Translations under genes and position numbers: made by a program
NCBI GenBank assembly: GCA_024195265.1
Contig: JAJLRJ010000008.1
Span: 1,746,501 to 1,810,500 of the forward strand
Direction of reading: 5' to 3'
Length of the DNA: 64,000 nucleotides
Origin: Dendrophyllia cribrosa
Lineage: Eukaryota; Cnidaria; Anthozoa; Scleractinia; Dendrophylliidae
Shown here: one piece after another, positions 12,801 through 21,080 of the stretch
Layout: every line of letters starts with the position of its first letter
How positions within the stretch are numbered: the stretch's first letter is position 1
The notes under the pieces: generated by a model
The model's input: only the letters and a program-made list of their open reading frames with translations
Told to the model about the DNA's origin: nothing
Database searches by the model: none

Positions 12801-13640
12801 GAAACACATTTCATCCTGGTTTTTCATGTTCACTACAGCGTTCTTGTTTGCCACTTCTTTTGGGAGAGGAATCCATGAAGATCCTCCCAGTGGTCTCCAT
12901 CGAATGAGATGAAGCTCTAATCTGATCACTCGTTCAAATGCCCAGTTTGATCCTCTTTGGTTGAAGTTCTCTAGGTTGATCAGCATTTCTCTGCTCATTT
13001 GATCAAACAACTCGCCTGCGTCATTTCCTTCTAGATTTCTTTTCATTCGGGAGTGGGAGAAAGGTGTTTCTTCAATCACGCTATCATCACTCAAGTCGGG
13101 TTTCACCAGCAGAGAGACCAGAATGCACTTTACTTTTGTCTGCCGATTTTGTCTTATCAGCTCAATAACTTCACTCCTCACTTTCCGGAGAAAATCTTGT
13201 GGAGTTGGGGAGTCATCTCCTTGAATGATCAGCTGTCTGGCAAATCCTTTCAGAGCAGATCTTCCTTCTTCCACGATCAGCCTTTGCCCCCACAATGCAG
13301 CAATCTGTCTTTTCAGTCGTTCAACTGCAGGAGTTGATCTTCTCCTGATTTCTGCATCATTCACATCTTCCAGCCAAGTCGCCCAGTCTGAAATATTTTC
13401 TGTTTGTTTTTTAATGATTGGCGGAATTCTTCTGGGAGGAACTCTTCTTCTCTCCGGAACCAGCACTGGAGCATCAATGATTTTATTTCTCCAATTCAGG
13501 GTTTTTTTTTGAGTTGTTTTTCCGCCTCCAGTCCATAGATTTTCAACTAAAAACTCCACCAGGTCATTTTTCTTCAGTCGAGACCATCCTCGCAATCCGG
13601 ATGATCGTGCAAAAGATTTCCATGCAGTCAACGTTGACAT
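9873..13640 (-). CDS. polB: Protein-primed DNA polymerase B (pPolB)
   Basis: This is the family B polymerase expected to replicate the linear element from a protein primer. The 1255 residues begin with a SAP-like helix pair (about 10-35, GLRGWSRLKKNDLVEFL). A Cys-His cluster lies near 400-420 (CKRCLNSF...HKINC). The exonuclease motifs are YADFESI (about 447), NLANYDSHLF (about 590) and YLKTDVLLL (about 755). The polymerase motifs are A YLDANNLYGWA (about 853), B NNSVFGK (about 1000) and C YTDTDS (about 1092). Between ExoI and ExoII sits an endonuclease VII/HNH-like insert, CWLC (about 545) followed by DHCHFTGKFRGAAHRSCN (about 565). The frame is intact. The start is set by CCCCAAATAAAATG, the same context as the gene at 16014. 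It is divergent from the next gene with 36 bp between the starts. Confidence 0.93.
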   Translation of the reverse strand: MSTLTAWKSFARSSGLRGWSRLKKNDLVEFLVENLWTGGGKTTQKKTLNWRNKIIDAPVLVPERRRVPPRRIPPIIKKQTENISDWATWLEDVNDAEIRRRSTPAVERLKRQIAALWGQRLIVEEGRSALKGFARQLIIQGDDSPTPQDFLRKVRSEVIELIRQNRQTKVKCILVSLLVKPDLSDDSVIEETPFSHSRMKRNLEGNDAGELFDQMSREMLINLENFNQRGSNWAFERVIRLELHLIRWRPLGGSSWIPLPKEVANKNAVVNMKNQDEMCFKWCMTRAMNWVEQNPERITPLLRKQAEKLDWSGISFPTTLEDVRKFEKRNNISVNVFGWDGKLFTLRATDEEKEKHVDLLLLKKEFKTHFCIIKNFSRLAGSQVSRTKRKRFFCKRCLNSFPSEDSLKKHKINCVEFEATNVVMPEGQTCSFRNFSKMIHVPVVGYADFESILKPMKDAGKMKQTQKIQEHLPCGFAFHLVSPFLKMEPVLQRAGSEKDSAELPKEFVRRLIEEVKTAQLKLKPKPMDPLTPEEWHVFNQTSWCWLCQGEFEREGEKMKVRDHCHFTGKFRGAAHRSCNRMFQRPKFTPVFFHNLANYDSHLFVRALGLLDEILEIQCIPNNEEKYISFSLKFELKREKISEGKEIIVKHEIRFLDSFKFMASSLGNLAGNLPKTDLKETARFFQGEKFDLITRKGVYPYEFMDSFEKFAEPLPEKEAFFSSLNDSGIGEEDFEHAKHVWQKWQMKNMGEFHDLYLKTDVLLLADVVENFRKLCEENYGLDPAQFFTTPGMAWNAMLKMTGVSLQLLNDVDMLLMVERGMRGGNSNAFKRYAKANNRFMKDFNEKQPSSFLVYLDANNLYGWAMSKPLPVGKFVWMDDPSKWKAFVDGEGEGCILEVDLEYPYELHDDQNDFPLAPESLKLDGVWKLTQNLRDKERMVLHGENLKLFLSLGMKLKKIWRGISFQEAAFMKSYIETNTKLRMNAKNAFEKDFFKLMNNSVFGKTMENVRKRVSIELVKDVERAEKLINKPNFADLQIFDEFLIGIKMRKTQVRMNKPVYVGMSILDLSKTLMYNFHYGYAKEKWKDLKVLYTDTDSLVYEIGTEDFYADIGDDVLEWFDTNDFSRDHPAVMNGLPIIKENKKKIGLMKDECAGKTITEFVALRPKLYAFLLSEGKEEKKAKGVKKCVIKNQLRFNNFMKCLKGEGKILRTQNVIRSREHHLFTERMEKIALSANDDKRVILKNGIDTFARGHWRLR

Positions 13641-13676
13641 TTTATTTGGGGCTAAAAGATTTTTTCTCCATTTAAA
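13641..13676. promoter_or_regulatory. 36-bp divergent promoter between pPolB and the HTH gene
   Basis: The two ATGs face away from each other across 36 bp. Each is preceded directly by an A-rich block: AAATAAAATG for pPolB and TTTAAAATG for the 13677 gene. Any promoter must lie in this space or inside the start context itself, which fits a TAAAATG-type initiator. Confidence 0.5.
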
Positions 13677-14162
13677 ATGAAGTTTTCAATCCAAGAGGAA
13701 GGAAAAGAAAAGCAAACTTTTTTCACATTCAAAGAAGCTCAGGAACAAACTGGTCTTCCCTCAAAAACGATCTTGAGAGTTCTCAAATCTGACAACACAA
13801 AGTATTTCAGAAGAGCAGATAAAAAAACTTTTTGGATTCAGGAGGAAGATGATTCACCATTTATCCAGATTGACGGAGATTTTTTCACCGCAGAGGAAAT
13901 TCAGGAAAGATTTGGATTATCCCGCACAGTTTTTTTCAATCAACTCAGCAAGAAAAGAACACATTTTCTGGATTCAAATGAAAAATCTCATGAAATCACT
14001 TGGAAATCTCCCAGACTGGAAAAGTTTTTCGATTTGATGAAAGAGAAAGCTATGCACAATAAACTCCTTCAGGCTTGCTCAGGAAAAGGAGTCTCCAGAT
14101 TGGTTTCAACTGCGTCAGCTGGTATGGATAAACACCTGGAAGTTTTTCAAGCCACATTTTGA
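13677..14162 (+). CDS. Putative double helix-turn-helix DNA-binding protein
   Basis: 161 residues. Two stretches look like NUMOD1-type HTH modules: TFKEAQEQTGLPSKTILRVL (about 18-37) and FFTAEEIQERFGLSRTVFFNQL (about 68-89). Each is followed by a short segment ending in an aromatic-rich strand. The C-terminal 50 residues are basic and unassigned. The same module style recurs in the 16014 gene. The start context is TTTAAAATG. A role as transcription or replication regulator is inferred from fold resemblance only. Confidence 0.65.
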   Translation: MKFSIQEEGKEKQTFFTFKEAQEQTGLPSKTILRVLKSDNTKYFRRADKKTFWIQEEDDSPFIQIDGDFFTAEEIQERFGLSRTVFFNQLSKKRTHFLDSNEKSHEITWKSPRLEKFFDLMKEKAMHNKLLQACSGKGVSRLVSTASAGMDKHLEVFQATF

Positions 14163-14185
14163 ATTTTTTATTCATTGGATAAAAA

Positions 14186-14461
14186 ATGAACAAAGAAAAA
14201 CTTTTCACAATCGAGGGGCAAGATTTCTTTTCTCTGGAGGAAATCAAAATTGCACTGGCTGAAATAAGAAATCATGCAACTTTGATTGATCCCAAATTTT
14301 ACAAAGCAACAAGTGGGTTGACGGAGGAAGAAATCGCATGGATGCATTGGGCTGAAATTGAAACCAAGATTCAGAAAGCTGTTGACAAGGTAAATGGTTT
14401 TCTTCCAGTCAAAAATGAAAAAGACAGACAGTTTGGAGAAACGGATTTGGAAATAAAATGA
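14186..14461 (+). CDS. Small protein of unknown function
   Basis: 91 residues, acidic and mostly helical by composition, with no recognised domain. Features that might help matching are FFSLEEIKIALAEI (about 12-25) and LTEEEIAWMHWAEIETKIQKAV (about 46-67). The start context is GGATAAAAAATG. The stop overlaps the ATG of the next gene by 4 bases, so the two probably belong to one expression block. Confidence 0.6.
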   Translation: MNKEKLFTIEGQDFFSLEEIKIALAEIRNHATLIDPKFYKATSGLTEEEIAWMHWAEIETKIQKAVDKVNGFLPVKNEKDRQFGETDLEIK

Positions 14462-15111
14462 TTTTTTTTATCTCCACCAAGAAAATGAATCCTGAAAAAG
14501 TTTCCGTTTCCAAGATCATTCTTGAAGAGCCACAAAAACGAACCTCTGGAAAGATCTCATATTGTCTGCTCCCCTGTTCTCTCGATGGCAAAAAACTTCA
14601 ACTGAAACTCAAAACAAAGTTTAAAATCTTTGCTCATGAAGGAGATTCTTTTTCACTGGGGATCAATCTCCCTGAAGAAAATATCCCCTTTTTCCACAAA
14701 CTGGAAGCTCATCTTCGCTCAGCTGCAATGAAAAAACAACCAGAAGTGAAAAAACTTTCTCCATCTTTTGCTAAGTTTCACGCGGAAGATTTTTCTCTCT
14801 TGAAAACAGATAAATCTGAGCAGGAAAAGATTTTTGCAAAGATTTATCCTTCTAAACTTCCTAAAACAGATTTCTCTTGCCGTTTTTGGGAGTTGAGCAA
14901 CGGAAAGAAGAAACCTATCCTGAAGCAGAAAGAACTCATCTCCATACCACTTTTTGGACAAGTTGTCTTTTCAATCAAACATCTTTTCTGCGGAAATGTA
15001 AAATCTATCACAGCGATTGTGGATGAAGTTCTTGTGGAGGAAATGGTACAAAGTGCCTCAGCGTTTGATGAATATGAGGATCAAAATGAAGAAGATATCA
15101 TTCCTTCTTAA
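14458..15111 (+). CDS. Unknown protein, possible ssDNA-binding role
   Basis: 217 residues from the first ATG (context AAATAAAATG); a second ATG at 14485 is also plausible. The body alternates short strands rich in Lys and aromatic residues (KISYCLLPCS, GQVVFSIKHLFCGNVKSI near 180), and the C-terminus is acidic (EYEDQNEEDIIPS). A beta-rich core with an acidic tail beside pPolB resembles viral single-stranded DNA-binding proteins. This is an inference from composition and position only; no diagnostic motif was seen. Confidence 0.6.
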   Translation: MIFFISTKKMNPEKVSVSKIILEEPQKRTSGKISYCLLPCSLDGKKLQLKLKTKFKIFAHEGDSFSLGINLPEENIPFFHKLEAHLRSAAMKKQPEVKKLSPSFAKFHAEDFSLLKTDKSEQEKIFAKIYPSKLPKTDFSCRFWELSNGKKKPILKQKELISIPLFGQVVFSIKHLFCGNVKSITAIVDEVLVEEMVQSASAFDEYEDQNEEDIIPS

Positions 15112-15114
15112 AAT

Positions 15115-15960
15115 GAATTTCATGGTGTAAACTTAGATTGATTATATCCTGGATATAATCAAGAATTCCTGCTAAAATCTGGAGAGAAAATCAAGTTGTT
15201 CCTGCTAAAAATTTTAGCAGAAAAACAAAGTTGTTTCTGCTAAAATTTTAACAGAATATTTCTTTGTTTCATCAAAAAGTTCCTTCAGGGTAAATAAAAT
15301 AAAAAATAAAAAAATCTCAGAAACAAAATCCAAAAACAGATTATTTCCGGAGAAAAAAAATGAAAAAATCAAGTTGTTCTGCTAAAAATTTTAGCAGAAA
15401 AACAAGAATGTTCCTGCTAAAAATTTTAGCAGAACAATAAAGTTGTTTCTGCTAAAATTTTAGCAGAATATTTATTTGTTTCATCAAAAAGTTCCTTCAG
15501 GGTAATAAAATAAAAATAGAAAAATCTCAGAAACAAAATCTAAAAACAGATTATTTCCGGAGAAAAAAAAATGAAATAAAATTAAGTTGTTCTGCTAAAA
15601 ATTTTAGCAGAAAACTAAAGTTGTTCCTGCTAAAATCTGGAGCAGAAAACTAAAGTTCTTCCTGCTAAAAATTTTAGCAGAAAAACAATAATATTCCTGC
15701 TAAAAATTTAACAGAATATTTATTTGTTTCATCAAAAAGTTCCTTCAGGGTAATAAAATAAAAAAATAAAAAATCTCAAAAACAAAATCCAAAAACAGAT
15801 TATTTCCAGAGAAAAAAATCAAAACAAAAATCAAGTTGTTCCTGCTAAATTTTCAACAGAAAATAATGTTTCTGCTAAAAATTTTAGCAGAAATCTTTTC
15901 AGAAAATCTTCTCCCAGAAAAAAAAATCTGGAGCAAAAATCTTCTCCAGAAAACTTCTCC
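15115..15960. repeat. Intergenic array of CTGCTAAAATTTTAGCAG palindromes
   Basis: Roughly three tandem copies of a ~220-bp unit occur here. Each contains one to four palindromes CTGCTAAAAATTTTAGCAG, then TTTCATCAAAAAGTTCCTTCAGGGTAA and AGATTATTTCC.GAGAAAAAAA. No open frame of interest was found; the first unit begins right after the stop of the 14458 gene. The interval separates two same-strand genes and is the largest gene-free space of the element. Dense identical palindromes suggest an origin, enhancer or protein-binding array. Confidence 0.75.
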
Positions 15961-16013
15961 AGAAAACTTTGAGAACATTCTTGTGGTTTTTTTTATTTTT
16001 TTCCCCAAATAAA

Positions 16014-16979
16014 ATGTGGGTTTTAATCGACGCGTTGACAAAACAACGTCTCAGTGACAGATTTGCTTCACAGGCGGCTCTTGCAAGATTTATGAAGATC
16101 GCTCCAAGGGCTCTCAACAAAGCAATAAATGAAGGGAGGAATGTTTTCACTTTCAAAGATAAAAAAGTTCTGGTCGCAAATCAAAATGAAGATCGATTTT
16201 CTGTTCATAATTCTCTTGCTGAACCACCCCTGAAAACTTTTGAAACAATGGCTGAGATGGCTCAGTGGATTGGCGTGACTCGCCAAGCAATCTATGCCGC
16301 GTTCAATCGTTATGTTGAAAAATGTTTCGTTAAGAAAGACGGGAAGAAATTATTCCTGTCAAGAACCTTTGATAAAGGACAGTTGACAGAACCATGGACG
16401 GAAGATGAAGCGCCAACTCCAAAGAAGATTCAGTCCATCCCCATCCGTATTTCATCATCGTCAACAACAACTATTTTCCCCAGTGTTTCAGCAGCAACAA
16501 AGGAACTTGGAATTGACTCAGGAACTATCCGTAATGCGTTGAAAAGTGGAAGAAACACTTTCACCAGAAGAAGTGACGGAGAAAAATTCAAAGTGGAAAA
16601 ACTTGAAGAGTCAAAGCTGGCATCTCTTCCTCCCAAACCTGCTCTCCAACCACTGGACGGTAATTTTGTTTTTTCTGATTCTATTTGGGATCAAGTGAAA
16701 GAAAACTTCAAGGGATTCACTTCAGCTGAGGATTTTGAAGAAGCACCAGCAGAAAAAAATGATCAAAATGTGATCTGTAATATGCGTTCAGGTGTGTGGT
16801 TTCGCGCGAAAGACTACTGGGACGTTCAAAAATGGTTTAAGAAGTATGGCTATGAATCTTATCCTGATATAGATGAATACAGGGAGAATCTCTCAAGAGG
16901 GCAATGGACTTTTCATCCGCAAAAATCATGCACTTCAGCGCCTGAATTGTGGACACGAACTACATTCATCAAGAACTGA
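16014..16979 (+). CDS. Protein with several NUMOD1-like HTH repeats
   Basis: 321 residues from the ATG at 16014, whose context CCCCAAATAAAATG equals that of pPolB. An in-frame ATG upstream at 15969 lies in low-complexity sequence and is unlikely. At least three repeats of a helix-turn-helix plus strand unit are visible: ASQAALARFMKIAPRALNKAI (about 19-39), TMAEMAQWIGVTRQAIYAAF (about 80-99) and SVSAATKELGIDSGTIRNAL (about 159-178). Each is followed by a basic strand such as GRNVFTFKDKKV or GRNTFTRRSDGEKF. The C-terminal 90 residues are Trp/Tyr-rich and unassigned. Likely a sequence-specific DNA binder; its target is unknown. Confidence 0.65.
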   Translation: MWVLIDALTKQRLSDRFASQAALARFMKIAPRALNKAINEGRNVFTFKDKKVLVANQNEDRFSVHNSLAEPPLKTFETMAEMAQWIGVTRQAIYAAFNRYVEKCFVKKDGKKLFLSRTFDKGQLTEPWTEDEAPTPKKIQSIPIRISSSSTTTIFPSVSAATKELGIDSGTIRNALKSGRNTFTRRSDGEKFKVEKLEESKLASLPPKPALQPLDGNFVFSDSIWDQVKENFKGFTSAEDFEEAPAEKNDQNVICNMRSGVWFRAKDYWDVQKWFKKYGYESYPDIDEYRENLSRGQWTFHPQKSCTSAPELWTRTTFIKN

Positions 16980-17005
16980 GTTTTTCATTTCCCAGAAATG
17001 AAAAA

Positions 17006-17500
17006 TCACACAAATCGTTTTTCATATTTTCTCTCAAACTTCTCCAAATCCAATCCCAAATCAATCACAATCATATCAACTGTTAACATTACTGGAAAGA
17101 ATTCATCTCGATCAAATTTTCCACTTCTCAAAGCAAAACGCAACTCAATCAAAGTTTTCTCGTAAGTTGTAAACGCGAACTTTGTCATTTCAATTTTGTT
17201 TCTATATTTCTTCATTTCATTCCCTGTTTTAACGATTAATCCTGCACCTGAAATCACTCCCAAAATCACAGGATTCAAAGTAACTCCTCCAGCAATCGCT
17301 CCAATCGCAACAAGAGCGGAAGATGTCAAATTTACAAACAAATTCATCTTTTTGAAATGTTTGTGAGCTCTTTTCAAACACCAAAATCTTTTGTGATAAA
17401 ATCGATAGAATTGCTTGATCTCTTCCAGTTTTTCTGGAGAGATGTCTTTGCTGATGTGATTGAAATTGAGAATCTTTTTCTTTTGTCGCTCTTTTTTCAT
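17006..17500 (-). CDS. Small membrane protein of unknown function
   Basis: 164 residues from the ATG at 17500 (context CTCTTAAAATG); a longer frame starts at 17539 but overlaps the neighbour and lacks this context. A basic N-terminus and an aromatic helix (IKQFYRFYHKRFWCLKRAHKHF, about 27-48) precede two hydrophobic stretches. These are LFVNLTSSALVAIGAIAGGV (about 54-73) and NPVILGVISGAGLIV (about 76-90), probably a membrane hairpin. The C-terminal half is amphipathic and ends in charged helices. It is convergent with the 16014 gene and lies downstream of the fibre-like gene on the same strand. Confidence 0.65.
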   Translation of the reverse strand: MKKERQKKKILNFNHISKDISPEKLEEIKQFYRFYHKRFWCLKRAHKHFKKMNLFVNLTSSALVAIGAIAGGVTLNPVILGVISGAGLIVKTGNEMKKYRNKIEMTKFAFTTYEKTLIELRFALRSGKFDRDEFFPVMLTVDMIVIDLGLDLEKFERKYEKRFV

Positions 17501-17522
17501 TTTAAGAGAGAAATGAAAAAAT

Positions 17523-19373
17523 TCACGACAAAACCTCAAAAACCAGTGTAATAAGAATTGTCATATTTTGAGTTTCTTTTAGTGATTTGGCTGGAGCAAA
17601 ACCAACGCGAGTCATTTCCTCGATTTCAACTCCATCTCCAAGATCATACTTCCAAATGTGTTGACCAAGCTGACCTTGCCAAGTCCATGTTGTTCTCTTA
17701 TTGTTTATTAACATATCCATCACAAGATCGATTTTAGGGTGTGTAAATGAGTGAATTAGATGGAACATTATCCCAGCTTTGACAAGTCGTGTTTTCATTG
17801 GGAAGAAAACAAATTTTACATCTCTCTCAAACAAGAAGTTATATTTGTCAACAGGATAGTGATAATAACCTGTTTGAACAACTTTATCTCCTGTCAACTT
17901 GAAACCATTCATGTTAAGGTTTGTTTCCATAACCATCTTCCCCGAGTCAAAAACGAAAGGAGCATCATAAACAGAACTTGGCACATCTGATTGAGAACCT
18001 TTGACGCCATAAATAATCAGATTTGCTGGACCTTGAGAAGCTGATGATGCTGTTCCTTGCCATTTCAGATCCAAATAGATGAATTCAGGGGGAGTAATCT
18101 GCCATTTATGCATGTGAATGATTGATCGAGAATGGTTGGAAAACTTCTTCGTTGATTGTTGATTGATATTCAGGCTGGTCGAAACCACGTCAACGCTCAC
18201 ACCCGTCATGGAAGCGGGGAAGAATTCAATGCAAATCGTATATTCTCCCTCTGGAAGCTTCAGCATATGGAAACCAAGTCTCCCAGAGTATTCATTGAAA
18301 ACATCTTTTGTTATTTTCAAATCATACGCTTTTTTATTTACCTGATGAGGTGAACTTGTAAAATCAGATAAACCAGTCACTGTTATATTATGTTCAGCTC
18401 TGGATTCACCCACATCCTCCATCAAATACCGGAATTCATCCTTCAAGTGGGAGGTTGAAGATATATGCGATTCATTGACATATTTTTTAAGGTCAGCCTC
18501 TGTTTTGATCAGTTCCTCTGCCAGAGCTACTGTCTTGTTATTTAACTGTGTATCGACATATTGTTTTGATGTTGCTTCATTGGATGTTTTTGGATCGGGA
18601 AGACCAAGAAGTTTTTCTCCTCCCATATCCAACTCCCCGGTCATTGTTCCACCTGACAAAGAAAGCTTATTGGCTGCCAGCCCGGAGACTGCCGTGTCCA
18701 CATATTTTTTGTTGGCTGCTTGGTCGATTGCTGTTGGATCTTTCACGTTGAAGATGAAATGATTTCCCATATCCAAGCTTGTTTCCATTGGAAATGTTTC
18801 TTTCCGACTGAGAAAGACATTCTTTGCGTCATCATAGGAGATCAGATTGTTATAGTTCGCGGAAAGATCAGCATAAGTTTGTTGCTTTGATTTGACAACA
18901 TTGAAAAGTTCTTTCAGATCGATGTTCTTCGTCACTTCATGCGTGTGAGCAGGTGCATTTGGGTGATATTTTTTCAGCGTCACCATATTCACCGCAGAAA
19001 GATCTTGATTTTCATCTGTATCCAGATTTGTGATCAACTTTCGATCCATGTCAATTTCACCGGGAAGAATCAGTTTCTTTCCCCTGAGGTCCAGATCTCC
19101 AGTCATATGGGAGGATCCATCAACCTGCAAAGAATCTGCTCTCAGTTGAATTAGTTTGGTTTCCACACTGCTTTTCAACGAGTCAACTTGATGTTTTGTA
19201 ACTGCATCACCATTTCCTGTTCCTTCAGCGACATTGACCAGTTTTCTGTTTGACATATCATAATCCCCTGTGGATGTCAGCTTAAAACCAACTCCTGGCA
19301 ATCCATCTTTTCCATCTCGACCCCCTCGAGAAGTGCTTGTTGTTTCAGAAAGCAATCCATTTGAGTAGCTCAT
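17523..19373 (-). CDS. Collagen/tail-fibre-like repeat protein
   Basis: 616 residues from the ATG at 19373, in the TAAAATG that also contains the stop of the ATPase gene. After a short N-terminus comes a collagen-like stretch GRDGKDGLPG (about 18-28). Five or six units of a tail-fibre type repeat follow, each with a strand like ELDMGGEKLLGL and a helix ending in A.KKYVD or SKQYVD (about 28-300). Such repeats form trimeric shafts in phage tail fibres. The C-terminal half (about 330-616) is beta-rich, as in a head or knob domain. Probably a virion surface fibre, inferred from the architecture. The frame is intact. Confidence 0.7.
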   Translation of the reverse strand: MSYSNGLLSETTSTSRGGRDGKDGLPGVGFKLTSTGDYDMSNRKLVNVAEGTGNGDAVTKHQVDSLKSSVETKLIQLRADSLQVDGSSHMTGDLDLRGKKLILPGEIDMDRKLITNLDTDENQDLSAVNMVTLKKYHPNAPAHTHEVTKNIDLKELFNVVKSKQQTYADLSANYNNLISYDDAKNVFLSRKETFPMETSLDMGNHFIFNVKDPTAIDQAANKKYVDTAVSGLAANKLSLSGGTMTGELDMGGEKLLGLPDPKTSNEATSKQYVDTQLNNKTVALAEELIKTEADLKKYVNESHISSTSHLKDEFRYLMEDVGESRAEHNITVTGLSDFTSSPHQVNKKAYDLKITKDVFNEYSGRLGFHMLKLPEGEYTICIEFFPASMTGVSVDVVSTSLNINQQSTKKFSNHSRSIIHMHKWQITPPEFIYLDLKWQGTASSASQGPANLIIYGVKGSQSDVPSSVYDAPFVFDSGKMVMETNLNMNGFKLTGDKVVQTGYYHYPVDKYNFLFERDVKFVFFPMKTRLVKAGIMFHLIHSFTHPKIDLVMDMLINNKRTTWTWQGQLGQHIWKYDLGDGVEIEEMTRVGFAPAKSLKETQNMTILITLVFEVLS

Positions 19374-19374
19374 T

Positions 19375-20007
19375 TTAAAGTCTTTCATCAAAGTTTTTAG
19401 CCATGAATTTCCTTGGTTTATCCACATAGAGGAAAGAAAACGGATCACGCGTGGCTTTCAGATAATCTTCTTTCTTGATGTTGTTTTCCCTGCAGATCGC
19501 AGTAATTTCTTTGTTGCTTGGAAATTCAAAGATGCAAAGATGAGAACAATTCAAGCGGATATCTTTTGGTGTTTGGAAATAACTTTGTGAAAGATAAATC
19601 ACAGAACAATTCTTGTGTCTGCCCTGGATGAAATAGTCAACCAATGGCTTTTGGTTTTTCTCGCAAACAAAATCGTCAAAAACAACCAGTTTTTGATTCT
19701 CCCCAGATAATTCAGAAACTGGGATGATTTCATCCTGGGATGCTTCCACGATGTTATATCCAACTTCTTTGCTGATTGGGTGAAATGTTTTCAAAAGATG
19801 TTGATATTTGGCTTGGTCAAGATTTTTCGCATAGAGGAAGATCTTATCGTAGAAAAGCAAGCGGAGAATCATATCCAGGAGAACGTTTGTTTTTCCAGAT
19901 CCTGAAGGACCACAGATCAACATTCTGAAAGTTCGATCCGGCATAAAAGGCTGCAACTGTCGAAAGTTTGTGATTGGGTCATGGCAATCATAATTTAGAA
20001 TCTTCAT
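19375..20007 (-). CDS. A32/FtsK-HerA type genome-packaging ATPase
   Basis: 210 residues. The Walker A motif is CGPSGSGKTN (about 32-41) and the Walker B is LVVFDDF (about 107-113). A sensor-like segment HKNCSVIYLSQSYFQTP (about 131-147) follows, as in A32-type packaging ATPases of Polintons and nucleocytoplasmic large DNA viruses. The length matches the compact Polinton version. The start context is GGGAAATAAAATG. The stop lies inside the TAAAATG start of the fibre-like gene. It is divergent from the 20090 gene with 82 bp between the starts. Confidence 0.88.
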   Translation of the reverse strand: MKILNYDCHDPITNFRQLQPFMPDRTFRMLICGPSGSGKTNVLLDMILRLLFYDKIFLYAKNLDQAKYQHLLKTFHPISKEVGYNIVEASQDEIIPVSELSGENQKLVVFDDFVCEKNQKPLVDYFIQGRHKNCSVIYLSQSYFQTPKDIRLNCSHLCIFEFPSNKEITAICRENNIKKEDYLKATRDPFSFLYVDKPRKFMAKNFDERL

Positions 20008-20089
20008 TTTATTTCCCAGAAGACAAATTCAGATGAACATCTTGTTCAACATCATGTTCTTCATCCAAATTCATGTTTGTGGACTTAAA

Positions 20090-21079
20090 ATGAGTTTATT
20101 GAAATGGAATGAAATGGCCAAAAGCAAATCTGCTTTGGGGAAAAAAATCAACTTTGTTCACGATGTCATCACCCAGAAAAAGTTGGGTGAAGAAACAAGC
20201 CAAACTGGACTGGCAAAAATGTTCAAACCCATAACAGCAAAACTAGATGAGGTTGTTGCGTCGAATTTGAGGCAGCCAGCTTTGCCAGTTCGGAGGAAAA
20301 AACAAGTCGTTGGAGAAAAACCAGGCATAGATTATTACCCAGAAGTCGATCCATTTGAAGAGATGGATGTTGGCGGTTTGTTTGTTGATGAGATTGTTGC
20401 GCCGCAAGCAGCTAAACAAATCCCAGCAAATCCTCCAATCTATGCAGAAGAACTACAGCAAGAGGTAGGAGATGACCCACCTCCATATGAAGAAGATGAA
20501 TCTCCTGATTATGCTTTGGCACCGGGTGATGAAATAGAAGGAGACAGTATAACGGACACTAACAAGATTCTAGATAACCTGGATATTTTCAGTTATGATA
20601 CAGTGGATATGGTTCTGAGAACTCCGAATTTATCAGCAACACAGAAAAAAAACTATCTTGAGAAACACATTCTTTTCAAGGCAGAACATACACGAAACCA
20701 ATTAAAAGGTTACAAAGCTTCTTTTACCAAAAAGTTCAACAAAGGAGAAATAACTGCAGAGCAAAAGAATTTGCAACATCAAAGAATAGATCGTTCCTTT
20801 AAAGTTCTAAATGAATACATAAACCATTACAAACAGCAAAAGAAATCATTTCAAGGTTCTGGGCTGAGGAGAAGACAAAGAGGTGGAGCCATCCGCTTGT
20901 TCTCCAATCCCAAAGAACTTCTCAAGAAACTTGAGGTAATCATTGGCTCCATTCTTGCTGGAAACACAAATCTGGCAATCAGAAACACTGGAGTGGGCAT
21001 TCTTGATCTTCTCCTGAAAGAGTCAGTTATCAACAAATCCCAGCATGAAAAGCTGTTCAAAAACTATTTCAAACCATAA
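20090..21079 (+). CDS. Putative virion-associated protein
   Basis: 329 residues from the ATG at 20090 (context ACTTAAAATG). The middle is acidic and Pro-rich (PPPYEEDESPDYALAPGDE, about 140-160). A helical region (about 190-260) follows. Then comes a basic GSGLRRRQRGGA stretch (about 264-275) that could be a processing site, and a helical C-terminus. Position between the packaging ATPase and penton suggests a minor virion or assembly protein. The PPPYEE element resembles a PPxY late-domain type motif, which is an inference. No named family was recognised. Confidence 0.6.
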   Translation: MSLLKWNEMAKSKSALGKKINFVHDVITQKKLGEETSQTGLAKMFKPITAKLDEVVASNLRQPALPVRRKKQVVGEKPGIDYYPEVDPFEEMDVGGLFVDEIVAPQAAKQIPANPPIYAEELQQEVGDDPPPYEEDESPDYALAPGDEIEGDSITDTNKILDNLDIFSYDTVDMVLRTPNLSATQKKNYLEKHILFKAEHTRNQLKGYKASFTKKFNKGEITAEQKNLQHQRIDRSFKVLNEYINHYKQQKKSFQGSGLRRRQRGGAIRLFSNPKELLKKLEVIIGSILAGNTNLAIRNTGVGILDLLLKESVINKSQHEKLFKNYFKP

Positions 21080-21080
21080 A

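Noticed and set aside
9873..13640. Many plus-strand open frames opposite pPolB (for example 12553-12912)
   Set aside because: They are shadows of the intact 1255-codon polymerase frame.
15969..16013. Upstream ATG of the multi-HTH gene
   Set aside because: The 15 extra codons are low-complexity (FLWFFLFF) and the next ATG has the TAAAATG context shared by the element.
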